A stretch of 64,000 bases of DNA, taken from the NCBI RefSeq assembly GCF_001612765.1, contig NZ_BDBB01000025.1, positions 62,001-126,000 of the forward strand, given 5' to 3'. This document shows, in pieces, positions 1 through 7,755 of the stretch (position 1 is the stretch's first letter; each line of letters starts with the position of its first letter). A program made the translations under genes and the position numbers. Under the pieces are notes generated by a model, which worked only from the letters and a program-made list of their open reading frames with translations, had not been told where the DNA came from and searched no databases. This DNA comes from Nocardia arthritidis NBRC 100137. GTDB lineage: Bacteria; Actinomycetota; Actinomycetes; Mycobacteriales; Mycobacteriaceae.

Positions 1-1051
1 AGCCGAGATTCCCCGCCGCGGTGAAGATCTGCGGGATGCCGCCCGCGAGTCCGAGCCCGGCCATGGTCCAGCCGAGCAGTGTCAGCGCAATCCACGGCGA
101 GACGACGATCACCGCCAGGCCGGCGGCCGCGATGAGCGAGCCGTAGCGCACCACCGCGACCCGGCCGAAGGCGTGGCTGACCCGGTCGGCGCCGAAACGC
201 CCGATCGTCATCGTGGTGGAGAAGGCTCCGAAGGCGAGCGCCGCGGTCGCCGCGTCCGCGTTCAGATGCTCGCGCAGCTGCAAGGCGCTCCAGTCGGCGG
301 CCACCCCTTCGGCCAGCAGCAGGGCGAAGGCGATCGCGGCCAGCGCGAACACCTTTCGGCCGCGATCACGGGCGTCGAAGGGCGTCGTCACGTGATCGCG
401 CGTCATCCGGTCATGGCCGGGCTGGTCCGACGACCGCGCGGCGTCGGAGCCGATCGACATGACGTCGTGGAACTCGGTTTCCCGCAGCAACCGCGGTACC
501 AGGGTGAAGATCAGCGCGACGCAGCTCACCGCGGCGAGGACCAGCGTCACCCGGACATCCCAGCCCGCCCGCAGCGTGGCGGCTCCCAGCAGTGAGCCGA
601 GCAGGCCGCCGCCGGAGAACAGCGCGTGGAAAGCGGCCATGATCGGACGTCGGTAGGCCCGTTCCACCAGCACCGCTTGGGTATTCATCGACACGTCCAG
701 CGCGCCGTTGCCGAAACCGAAACAGGCCAGGGCAAGTGCCAAGGTGAACGGTCCGGTGGCGAGGCCGGGGCCGACCACGGCCACCGACGCGATGCACGCG
801 GCCGTGCCGACCAGCGTCCTGCTACCGAACCGATCGGCGAGCGGACCCGCCAGCCGCATCCCGGCGATACCCGCCCCGGACATCAGCAGGATGAACATGC
901 CCAGCATGGATTTCGAGACGCCCGTGCGGTCGGTGATGACCGGGATGTGCACCACCCACATGGCGAGCAGGAAGCCGTTCAACGCGAAGACCGTGAACAC
1001 CGCGGCGCGCGCGACGCGGATCGGGCGATCGACCGTCGGGCTCAACACCAT
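1..1051 (-). CDS. MFS transporter (C-terminus cut by window edge)
   Basis: This is a multi-pass inner membrane carrier of the major facilitator superfamily; the substrate is unknown. About 350 residues are present from an ATG at 1051, and the reading frame runs off the left edge without a stop. The translation shows alternating hydrophobic segments and an MFS loop between helices 2 and 3 (GPLADRFGSR). A hydrophilic central loop with a run of Arg and Asp lies near residues 190-220, as is usual between the two six-helix halves. It is divergent from the AraC-type regulator at 1341, which is the natural candidate for its controller. The family resembles fucose/drug MFS exporters, but no substrate can be assigned from sequence alone. 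Confidence 0.85.
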   Translation of the reverse strand, partial: MVLSPTVDRPIRVARAAVFTVFALNGFLLAMWVVHIPVITDRTGVSKSMLGMFILLMSGAGIAGMRLAGPLADRFGSRTLVGTAACIASVAVVGPGLATGPFTLALALACFGFGNGALDVSMNTQAVLVERAYRRPIMAAFHALFSGGGLLGSLLGAATLRAGWDVRVTLVLAAVSCVALIFTLVPRLLRETEFHDVMSIGSDAARSSDQPGHDRMTRDHVTTPFDARDRGRKVFALAAIAFALLLAEGVAADWSALQLREHLNADAATAALAFGAFSTTMTIGRFGADRVSHAFGRVAVVRYGSLIAAAGLAVIVVSPWIALTLLGWTMAGLGLAGGIPQIFTAAGNLG

Positions 1052-1310
1052 TTCGACGGTACCGACGGATCGTCCGATCTAGCCAGCCCCGCCCGCGGCG
1101 GCGGTTCAGGGCATCGTTGACCTGGTCGTGCGACCGTGCGTGGCGCTCGGCTCTGCGCGCCACGTCCGCGAGCGGGTCTGTTTATGTTTTCAACGTCTCG
1201 AGAGGCCGCGACATTCCGGATTTCCGCTGACGGCCCTCTCCGCCACCGCGCGGGCACGTCGTCGCGTCAGAGACGGATCTTGGTTCGACGGCGCATAAAC
1301 ATGCGCATTC

Positions 1311-1340
1311 GTCTACTCTGGGCACGTCTACTCTGGACAC
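1311..1340 (+). promoter_or_regulatory. 15-bp tandem duplication carrying the -10 region of the AraC gene
   Basis: Two adjacent 15-bp units (1311-1325 and 1326-1340, GTCTACTCTGGACAC with one mismatch) end directly at the GTG start. Each unit contains TACTCT; the second lies 6 nt before the start codon, the spacing of a leaderless -10 box. The duplication therefore doubles the -10 hexamer and could also serve as a direct-repeat operator. A CATAAAC/GTTTATG inverted pair lies further upstream, at about 1293 and 1179. Confidence 0.5.
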
Positions 1341-2306
1341 GTGGATGCGCTCGCAAGTCTGCTCGAAGGCCCCCGCGCCCGCGGCGCGTTCCTGATGTGT
1401 TCGCTGCTGAATCCGCCGTGGTCGCTGCGCATCCAGGACGAGGCCCCGCTGACCGTGTTGTCGATGATCCGCGGTGGCGCGTGGATCGTCACCGACGAGG
1501 GCGCGCCGCGGCAGCTGGGCGCGGGCGACGTCGCGATCTTCCGCGGGCCCGCGCCGTACACGGTGGCCGACGATCCGGCGACCGAACCGCAGATCGTCAT
1601 CCATCCCGGTCAGGTGACGAAGACGCCGCAGGGTGAAATCCTCTGCGAGACACTCAGCCTGGGTGTCCGGCAGTGGGGGACCGACCCGGACGGAGCGACC
1701 CTGATGGTCACCGGAACCTACGAGTCCGCGGGTGCGGCAGGCCAGCGCCTGCTGCGCGCGCTCCCGTCGGTGCTGGTGTTGCGGCGCGGCGAGTTCGACA
1801 GCCGGGTGTTGGACATCCTGGTCGACGAGGTGGCCAAGGACGAGCCCGCGCAGAGCGCGGTGCTGGACCGCCTGCTGGACCTGGTGCTGATCGCCGCGCT
1901 GCGCGCCTGGTTCGCCCGCAACGACGCGCCCGCCTGGTACCACGCCTACGGCGACCCGCTGGTCGGCAAGGCCCTGCGCCTGCTCCAGCACAATCCGGCG
2001 CACGGCTGGACGGTCGCGGGCCTGGCCGAGGCGGTGGGTGTGTCGCGGGCCGCGCTGGCGCGCCGGTTCACCGATCTGGTGGGCGAGCCGCCGATGGCGT
2101 TCCTCACCGAATGGCGGCTGGCACTGGCCGCCGACCTGCTGCAGGAGTCGGACGCCACCATCGAGGCCATCGCCCGTCAGGTCGGGTACGGCAGCGCCTT
2201 CGCGCTGAGCACCGCGTTCAAACGGCACTTCGGCGTCTCTCCGCGTGACCACCGGCACAGCCGCGTGCGGTCAGGCCCGGAGGAGGGAGCGCGCGTAGCC
2301 ACGTAG
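1341..2306 (+). CDS. AraC family transcriptional regulator with N-terminal cupin domain
   Basis: A cytoplasmic DNA-binding regulator of 321 residues starting at GTG. Residues 1-185 form the cupin-type sensor region (AraC_binding/cupin_6 style, with GGAWIVTDEGAPRQLGAGD). Residues about 215-310 form the double helix-turn-helix: the first helix pair is around TVAGLAEAVGVSRAALARRF, and the second around AIARQVGYGSAFALSTAFKR ending in the FGVSPRDHR signature. It is divergent from the MFS gene, and such regulators usually control the adjacent exporter. No ribosome binding site is visible; the -10-like TACTCT sits 6 nt upstream, so translation is probably leaderless. The last few codons and the stop lie inside a dispersed repeat (2282-2314). 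Confidence 0.9.
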   Translation: MDALASLLEGPRARGAFLMCSLLNPPWSLRIQDEAPLTVLSMIRGGAWIVTDEGAPRQLGAGDVAIFRGPAPYTVADDPATEPQIVIHPGQVTKTPQGEILCETLSLGVRQWGTDPDGATLMVTGTYESAGAAGQRLLRALPSVLVLRRGEFDSRVLDILVDEVAKDEPAQSAVLDRLLDLVLIAALRAWFARNDAPAWYHAYGDPLVGKALRLLQHNPAHGWTVAGLAEAVGVSRAALARRFTDLVGEPPMAFLTEWRLALAADLLQESDATIEAIARQVGYGSAFALSTAFKRHFGVSPRDHRHSRVRSGPEEGARVAT

Positions 2307-2314
2307 GGCCCCGC
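2282..2314 (+). repeat. Dispersed repeat, copy A
   Basis: A 33-bp element that matches 63636-63668 at 29 of 33 positions. It covers the final codons and the TAG stop of the AraC gene. Related copies lie at 62538-62566 and 63713-63742. The shared core is AGCGYGCGTARCCACGWAGG followed by GCCCCGC. Confidence 0.7.
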
Positions 2315-2363
2315 ACGCGGCGCGATGGATACCCCATCGTCCCCCTGAGCTATCGTCGGCCGG

Positions 2364-2786
2364 GTGACGCAGCAGTATCCGGTGCTCTGGCCGGTGCCGA
2401 CCCGGTGGGCCGACAACGACCACTACGGGCACGTGAACAACGTGACCTACTACTCGTACTTCGACACCGCGGTCAACGCGTGGTTGATGCACGCCACCGG
2501 AACCGACATCCGCGAACTGCCCGCGCTCGGCGTGGTGGCGCAGACCTCCTGCCAGTACCAAGGCTCGATCAGCTTCCCGGACCAGTTGCAGGTCGGCCTG
2601 CGCGTCTCCCGGCTCGGCCGCTCCAGCATCACCTACGATCTGGCCATCTTCCGGGAGGCCGGCGGCGGTCTGGAACTGTCCGCCACCGGTGTGTTCGTAC
2701 ATGTCTACGTGGACGCCGAGACCCGCAAGCCGGTCGAGATCCCGGAGGTCATCCGCACCGCCGCGGCGGCGCTGGTCACCGACTGA
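2364..2786 (+). CDS. Acyl-CoA thioesterase, 4-hydroxybenzoyl-CoA thioesterase/YbgC-like
   Basis: A 140-residue single hotdog-fold protein, the usual length for this family, which hydrolyses acyl-CoA thioesters in the cytoplasm. Near the N-terminus RWADNDHYGHVNNVTYYSYF holds the family signature; the Asp of the DxxGHVNN-type motif is the expected catalytic residue. The start is GTG at 2364, with TATCGT 7 nt upstream and no ribosome binding site, so it is probably leaderless. It converges on the E2 gene with a 6-bp gap, so a direct operon role is excluded, though a branched-chain or fatty acyl-CoA substrate would fit the surroundings. The substrate is not determined. Confidence 0.85.
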   Translation: MTQQYPVLWPVPTRWADNDHYGHVNNVTYYSYFDTAVNAWLMHATGTDIRELPALGVVAQTSCQYQGSISFPDQLQVGLRVSRLGRSSITYDLAIFREAGGGLELSATGVFVHVYVDAETRKPVEIPEVIRTAAAALVTD

Positions 2787-2792
2787 ACGGCA

Positions 2793-4112
2793 TCACACCC
2801 GGCCGAGCAGGGTGAGCGGGTCCTCCAGGAACCCCGCGGTGGCGGCCAGGAAGCGGGCCGCCTGCTCGCCGTCGATCATGCGATGGTCGAAGCCGACGCC
2901 GAGGGTGGTCACCCACCGGATCGCGATCTCGTCGCGTACGACCCACGGCTGCTTGCGGATCGAGCCGAGACACAGGATCGCGGACTCGCCCGGGTTGACC
3001 AGCGGGACGCCGGTGTCCACGCCGAATACGCCGATGTTGGTGATGGTGAACGTGCCGCCGCGCAGTTCAGCGGTCGTCGCGCCGCCCGCGCGTGCGGTCT
3101 CGGCCAGCCAGGCGATCTCGCGGGCGAGGTCGCGCAGGCTCAGCGTTTGCGCCTCTTTGATGTTCGGGGCCAGCAGGCCGCGCTCGGTGGCCACCGCGAT
3201 GCCCAGGTTGACGTAGTGCTTGGTGACGATCTCCCCAGCGGCCTCGTCCCAGCAGGCATTCATGCCGGGAAAGTCGGCCAGCGCGGCCAGCGCCGCCTTG
3301 GCGACCAGCGCCAGGGGCGTCAAAGCCAGGCCCGCGAAGGATTTCGTGCTGCGCAGATGATCGAGGAGTTCCATCGAGGCGGTGCAGTCGACGGTGACGA
3401 ACGCGGCGGCCTGCGGAATGGTGCGCGCGCTGTTCGACATCGCCGCCGCGGTGCGCTTGCGGATGCCGCTGATCGGAGTGCGTTCCTCGCGCACGGACGG
3501 GCGGACCACCTCGCTGTCCGCGCCGGGCACGGTGGCCGGAGGGGCCGGATGGGGCTGTGAGACGGGCACCGCGCCGCGCACGTCCTCGACGGTGACCGCG
3601 CCGCCCGGCCCGGAACCCGCGATGAACCACAGATCCAAGCCGAGTTCGCGCGCCAGCTTTCGCGCGGCGGGCGTCGCTGCCGCGTTACCCGGTCGTCGCG
3701 GCTCGGTGTCCGCCTCGCCGGGCGGTGAAACGCTGTGCGAGGGCGGCCCGACAGGACGCCGCCGCGACGTCGCCTCCGCTTCGGGGCCGTAGCCGACCAG
3801 GACGGAAGTGCGGCCCGTGTCGCTCACCGCGTCGTCCGCTCCGGCTGCCCGCACGCGAATGAGCGGCGCGCCGACCGCGACGGTGTCGCCCGGCCGCGCC
3901 AGCAATTCGACCACCCGGCCGGCGAACGGTGACGGCAACGAGACGACCGCCTTGGCCGTCTCCACCTCGGCGATGGTCTGGTTCAACTCGACCACGTCGC
4001 CCACGGCCACCGCCCACGACACCAGTTCGGCGTCGGTCAGGCCTTCCCCGAGGTCCGGCAGCCGGAACTCCAGCACGGACGACGGAAGGTCCTGGCGGGC
4101 AGGGTTTTCCAC
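2793..4112 (-). CDS. bkdC: Branched-chain 2-oxoacid dehydrogenase E2, dihydrolipoamide acyltransferase
   Basis: The acyltransferase core of the complex; it passes the acyl group from lipoamide to CoA. It has 439 residues from GTG 4112, with GAGAGG 9 nt upstream. Residues 13-87 form one lipoyl domain with lipoyl Lys54 in EVETAKA. A peripheral subunit-binding domain is at about 145-180 (AARKLARELGLDL). The catalytic domain ends in the diagnostic HRMIDG, giving His410 and Asp414. It is the third gene of an operon with E1 beta and E1 alpha. The E3 lipoamide dehydrogenase is not in the window. A pyruvate-specific role is possible, but the separate alpha and beta E1 subunits and an Lrp regulator favour branched-chain substrates. 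Confidence 0.9.
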   Translation of the reverse strand: MENPARQDLPSSVLEFRLPDLGEGLTDAELVSWAVAVGDVVELNQTIAEVETAKAVVSLPSPFAGRVVELLARPGDTVAVGAPLIRVRAAGADDAVSDTGRTSVLVGYGPEAEATSRRRPVGPPSHSVSPPGEADTEPRRPGNAAATPAARKLARELGLDLWFIAGSGPGGAVTVEDVRGAVPVSQPHPAPPATVPGADSEVVRPSVREERTPISGIRKRTAAAMSNSARTIPQAAAFVTVDCTASMELLDHLRSTKSFAGLALTPLALVAKAALAALADFPGMNACWDEAAGEIVTKHYVNLGIAVATERGLLAPNIKEAQTLSLRDLAREIAWLAETARAGGATTAELRGGTFTITNIGVFGVDTGVPLVNPGESAILCLGSIRKQPWVVRDEIAIRWVTTLGVGFDHRMIDGEQAARFLAATAGFLEDPLTLLGRV

Positions 4113-4142
4113 GCGGCACCTCTCACTACGGCGAACCCCGCC

Positions 4143-5126
4143 TCACGCGGCGAGGGAGCGGTCGACCGCGTCGAGAATGCGGTCGGGATCGGGCAGATGG
4201 TGCTTCTCGAGCTTAGCCGGGGGGTAGGGGATGTCGAATCCGCCGACGCGCAGCACGGGCGCTTCCAGGTGGTAGAAGCAGCGTTCGGTGATCCGCGCGG
4301 CGATCTCGGCGCCCAGCCCCGCGAATACCGGCGCCTCATGCGTGACGATCAGCCGCCCGGTCTTGGCGACCGACTCCTCGATGGTGTCGAAGTCGATCGG
4401 CGACAGGCTGCGCAGGTCGATCACCTCGAGTGAGTGGCCCTCCCGCGTGGCGATCTGCGCGGCCGACAGCGCGGTGGCCACGGTTGCGCCGTAGGCGACG
4501 ACGGTCGCGTCCGATCCCGTGGTGCACACGCGCGCGCGATCCAGCGGCAGGCCGCCGTCGCGGTCGAGCGCGACGAAGTCGACGTCGGCTTTGTCCCAGT
4601 ACCTGCGCTTGGGCTCGAAGAAGATGACCGGATCGTCCAGTGCGATCGCCCGGCGGATCATCGAGTACGCGTCGGCCGGGTTGCTCGGTGTCACCACGCG
4701 CAGCCCGGCGGTATGCGCGAAATAGGCTTCGGGTGATTCGGAGTGGTGCTCCACCGAGCCGATGCCGCCGCCGAACGGTATGCGAATCGTCAAGGGAGCG
4801 TGGACTTTGCCCTGCGTTCGATAGTTGATCTTGGCAACGTGCGAGACGATCTGGTCGAAGGCCGGATAGACGAAACCGTCGAACTGGATCTCGCACACCG
4901 GCCGGTATCCGCGCAGCGCCATGCCGAAAGCCGTTCCGATGATGCCGGATTCGGCCAGCGGGGTATCGATGACGCGGTTGTCGCCGAAGTCCTTCTGCAA
5001 CGTGTCGGTCACCCGGAACACCCCGCCGAGGCGGCCGATGTCCTCGCCCATCAGCAGGACCTTCGGATCGTCCTCCAGCGCGCGGCGCAGGCCGGTGTTG
5101 AGCGCGGCGGCGAAGGTGGTGATCAT
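4143..5126 (-). CDS. bkdB: Branched-chain 2-oxoacid dehydrogenase E1 subunit beta
   Basis: The pyrimidine-binding half of the thiamine diphosphate-dependent E1, which decarboxylates 2-oxoisovalerate and related acids. The 327 residues are the normal length for E1 beta. The N-terminal region shows VLLMGEDIGRLGGVFRVT with the conserved Glu of the ThDP pyrimidine site, then RVIDTPLAESGIIGTAFG. The C-terminal transketolase-C domain includes VIDLRSLSPID. The ATG at 5126 overlaps the stop of the E1 alpha gene by 4 bp (ATGA), implying translational coupling and equal amounts of the two subunits. The gap to the E2 gene is 30 bp. Confidence 0.92.
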   Translation of the reverse strand: MITTFAAALNTGLRRALEDDPKVLLMGEDIGRLGGVFRVTDTLQKDFGDNRVIDTPLAESGIIGTAFGMALRGYRPVCEIQFDGFVYPAFDQIVSHVAKINYRTQGKVHAPLTIRIPFGGGIGSVEHHSESPEAYFAHTAGLRVVTPSNPADAYSMIRRAIALDDPVIFFEPKRRYWDKADVDFVALDRDGGLPLDRARVCTTGSDATVVAYGATVATALSAAQIATREGHSLEVIDLRSLSPIDFDTIEESVAKTGRLIVTHEAPVFAGLGAEIAARITERCFYHLEAPVLRVGGFDIPYPPAKLEKHHLPDPDRILDAVDRSLAA

Positions 5127-6235
5127 CGCGGGACTCCTTCTCCTCGTGCGGAAGCCCCGCCGGGATCACCGGCCAGGTACTCCGTGTACGCCCTCCGCTG
5201 TTCGGTGATCAGCGGATGCGGGGTGGTGTAGACGTGCTCGAACAGCTCGCTCGGCGCGGGATCGGGTGTGTCGATGGTCGCGGCGCGCACCGCTCGGGCC
5301 ACCGCGTCCGACCGCTCGGCGACCCGGCTCGCGAACGCGTCGTCCCAATGGCCCTCGCGCTCGAGCAGCCTGCGCATCCGGTCGATCGGATCGCGCCGCG
5401 CCCACTGCTCGGTCTCGGCGGCCGAGCGGTAACGGGTGGGATCGTCCGCCGTGGTGTGCGGGCCCATCCGGTAGGTGAGCGCCTCGATGAACGACGGGCC
5501 GCCGCCGGAGCGCGCCCTGGCCACCGCCTGCCTGGTGACGGCGAGCACGGCGAGCGCGTCGTTGCCGTCGACCTGCGTGCCCGGCATGCCGTAGCCGTAG
5601 GCGCGGCGGGCGATCGGTGTCGCGCTCTGCACCCGCACCGGGGCGCTGATCGCCCACTGGTTGTTCTGGCAGAAGAACACGACGGGCGCGCTCCAGGTCG
5701 CGGCGAACCCGAGCGCTTCGGCCAGATCGCCCTGGCTGCTGGCGCCGTCGCCGAAGTAGGCGATGGTGGCTATCTCGGCGCCGTCCAGGTGCGCCGCGAA
5801 CGCGTAGCCGGTCGCGTGCAGGCCCTGGGAGCCGACCACGATATTGGGGTTGGTCATGTTCACCGCGTGTGGATCCCAGCAATGGTGGGCTACGCCGCGC
5901 CACAGGCGGGTGAGATCGGTGGGCGGCACGCCTCGGCAGTAGGCGACCGCCGTCTCCCGATAGCTGGAGAAGACGTAGTCGTCGGGACGCAGCGCGTGCG
6001 CGGAGCCGACCTGGGCGGCCTCCTGTCCGAGCATGGGCGCCCACAGGCCGAGCTGGCCTTGCCGTTGCAGCGTGGTGGCCTCGACATCGATCCGGCGGGC
6101 GACCACCATGTCCTCGTACAGCGCCCGCAACTCGTCGGGCCCGACGTCGGCGACGAGCGCCGCGTGCTCACGATCGAGGACACGGCGACCGTCCGGCTGC
6201 ACCAACTGCACCGGAAACTCGGGTTTGCCCGGCAT
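5123..6235 (-). CDS. bkdA: Branched-chain 2-oxoacid dehydrogenase E1 subunit alpha
   Basis: The ThDP-binding half of E1. The cofactor motif GDGASSQGD, followed by NNQWAIS about 25 residues later, is the standard GDG...NN fold. The C-terminal part has a TYRMGPHTTADDPTRYR segment, the phosphorylation-loop region of the family. The start at 6235 is chosen because GAGGAGG lies 8 nt upstream and gives a normal 370-residue protein; an in-frame ATG at 6268 has no such site. It is the first gene of the E1 alpha-E1 beta-E2 operon and divergent from an Lrp/AsnC regulator, its probable controller. Confidence 0.92.
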   Translation of the reverse strand: MPGKPEFPVQLVQPDGRRVLDREHAALVADVGPDELRALYEDMVVARRIDVEATTLQRQGQLGLWAPMLGQEAAQVGSAHALRPDDYVFSSYRETAVAYCRGVPPTDLTRLWRGVAHHCWDPHAVNMTNPNIVVGSQGLHATGYAFAAHLDGAEIATIAYFGDGASSQGDLAEALGFAATWSAPVVFFCQNNQWAISAPVRVQSATPIARRAYGYGMPGTQVDGNDALAVLAVTRQAVARARSGGGPSFIEALTYRMGPHTTADDPTRYRSAAETEQWARRDPIDRMRRLLEREGHWDDAFASRVAERSDAVARAVRAATIDTPDPAPSELFEHVYTTPHPLITEQRRAYTEYLAGDPGGASARGEGVPR

Positions 6236-6368
6236 GGTGTTCGCCTCCTCACCAGGTGGTCGGCACATCGATGATGTGTCTTACCTCACAGCATCCCCCT
6301 GAATGCGAACTGCGCAAGTGGCCGACCCGTGGATGAGCAGAATGCTCAATTGCGACCTGCGGCAGGAT

Positions 6369-6388
6369 GTCATACTGCGTGGTATGAC
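6369..6388. promoter_or_regulatory. Inverted repeat over the Lrp-type gene start (putative autoregulatory operator)
   Basis: GTCATAC and GTATGAC are perfect 7-bp arms separated by 6 bp, and the ATG at 6384 lies inside the right arm. It lies in the divergent spacer between the Lrp/AsnC gene and the dehydrogenase operon. Lrp-family proteins commonly bind such dyads at their own promoters; occupancy here would block either transcription or start-codon access. Confidence 0.5.
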
Positions 6389-6875
6389 CAGAGAAAACGC
6401 CGGCGTGAGCCTGGACGCCACCGACGCCAGGCTGTTACTGGAACTGGTCGCCAATCCCCGGGCGACGGGCGTCGAGCTGGCCGCGCGGCTCGGCCTGTCC
6501 CGCAACACCGTGCAGGCCCGGTTGTCCCGCTGGGAGGCCGGGGGCGTGCTGGGCAGCTTCGAGCGGCGTGTCGAACCGCGCGCGCTCGGCTATCCGCTCG
6601 CGGCGTTCGTCGCGGTCGTCGTCGACCAGCACCGCCTGGACTCCGTGGTGGACGAACTCGCCGAGGTGCCCGAAGTGACCGAGGTATGCGGCATGACCGG
6701 GCTCACCGATCTCACGGTGCGCGTGGTCGCCCGGGACGCCGACGACTTGTATCGCATCGCCGGGCAGATCCTCAAGATTCCCGGCGTCGAGCGCACCAAC
6801 ATGGCGCTGGTGATGCGCGAACTGGTGGGTCCGCGCACCGCTCCGCTGCTGGACCGCCTGGCGAAATCGAGCTGA
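6384..6875 (+). CDS. Lrp/AsnC family transcriptional regulator (probable bkd regulator)
   Basis: A 163-residue DNA-binding protein. The N-terminal helix-turn-helix (residues about 10-58) opens with LDATDARLLLELVANPRA and includes GVELAARLGLSRNTVQARLSR. The C-terminal RAM effector domain covers about 70-150 (VCGMTGLTDLTVRVVARD). The ATG at 6384 gives the normal family length; the frame stays open to ATGs at 6333 and 6303, so a longer form cannot be excluded. Its position opposite the branched-chain dehydrogenase operon suggests it senses a branched-chain amino acid or oxoacid, as BkdR does elsewhere. A perfect dyad covers the start codon. Confidence 0.85.
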   Translation: MTRENAGVSLDATDARLLLELVANPRATGVELAARLGLSRNTVQARLSRWEAGGVLGSFERRVEPRALGYPLAAFVAVVVDQHRLDSVVDELAEVPEVTEVCGMTGLTDLTVRVVARDADDLYRIAGQILKIPGVERTNMALVMRELVGPRTAPLLDRLAKSS

Positions 6876-6942
6876 GGCCTCGGTACGAGGTGGTCGGCGG
6901 ATTCCCGGCAGAGCCCCGGTGACGCCCCGCTAGGGTGCGGGA

Positions 6943-7749
6943 ATGGAGATTTCGGGCAGAGTTGCCATTGTCACGGGGGCGGGCGCGGGGATCGGGGCGG
7001 CTTTGGCCGCCCGGCTCGTCGCCGCCGGTGCGCGCGTGGTGCTCGCCGACCTCGACGAGGCGAGTGCGGTGCGGGTCGCGGAGTCGCTCGGGCCCGGCGC
7101 GGTCGCGGTCGGCGGGGATGTGGCGGATGAGGCGGTGATCCGTACTCTGATCGATCGCGCCGAGGCGGAGTTCGGTCCGGTCGACGTGTACTTCGCGAAC
7201 GCGGGCATCGGCGGCGGCGCGGGGCTGGACAGCACCGACCAGCAGTGGGCGGAGGCGCTGGAGGTCAACGTCATGGCCCACGTGCGCGCCGCGCGGCTGC
7301 TGGTGCCCGGATGGCTGGCGCGGGGCGGCGGCTACTTCGTCGCCACGGCGTCGGCTGCGGGCTTGCTCACCCAGCTCGGATCGGCGCCCTACGCGGTGTC
7401 CAAGCACGCGGCCGTCGGTTTCGCCGAATGGCTTTCGGTCACCTACGGCAACCGGGGGGTCCGGGTGAGCTGCGTGTGCCCGATGGGCGTGGACACGCGA
7501 CTGCTGCACGGCGGCCTCGTTCCGCCGGAGCACGCCGCCGAGGCGGAACTCGCGGTGAAGGCCGTCACCAGCGCGGGCGCGGTGCTGTCCCCGGAGGAGG
7601 TCGCCGAGATCGTGCTCGCCGGGGTGGCCGACGAGCGCTTCCTGATCCTCCCGCATCCCGAGGTGCTGAAGATGTACCGCCACAAGGGTTCCGACTACGA
7701 TCGCTGGCTCGACGGAATGCGCCGCTTCCAGGCCGCCCTGACCGAGTAG
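6943..7749 (+). CDS. Short-chain dehydrogenase/reductase
   Basis: A cytoplasmic NAD(P)-dependent oxidoreductase of 268 residues. The Rossmann TGAGAGIG motif lies at residues about 10-17. Asp after the second beta strand (LADLDEA) favours NAD over NADP. NAGIGGG follows the fourth strand, and the catalytic Ser and YAVSK Tyr-Lys pair come near 130-155. The start ATG at 6943 has TAGGGT 6 nt upstream and no ribosome binding site, so it is likely leaderless. The substrate is unknown. The neighbouring BenE-type gene is convergent with only a 6-bp gap. Confidence 0.88.
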   Translation: MEISGRVAIVTGAGAGIGAALAARLVAAGARVVLADLDEASAVRVAESLGPGAVAVGGDVADEAVIRTLIDRAEAEFGPVDVYFANAGIGGGAGLDSTDQQWAEALEVNVMAHVRAARLLVPGWLARGGGYFVATASAAGLLTQLGSAPYAVSKHAAVGFAEWLSVTYGNRGVRVSCVCPMGVDTRLLHGGLVPPEHAAEAELAVKAVTSAGAVLSPEEVAEIVLAGVADERFLILPHPEVLKMYRHKGSDYDRWLDGMRRFQAALTE

Positions 7750-7755
7750 CGCGCC

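Noticed and set aside
1182-2258. A 358-codon minus-strand frame opposite the AraC gene
   Set aside because: It mirrors the AraC coding sequence, is rich in Gln, Arg and Gly, and has no recognisable motif.
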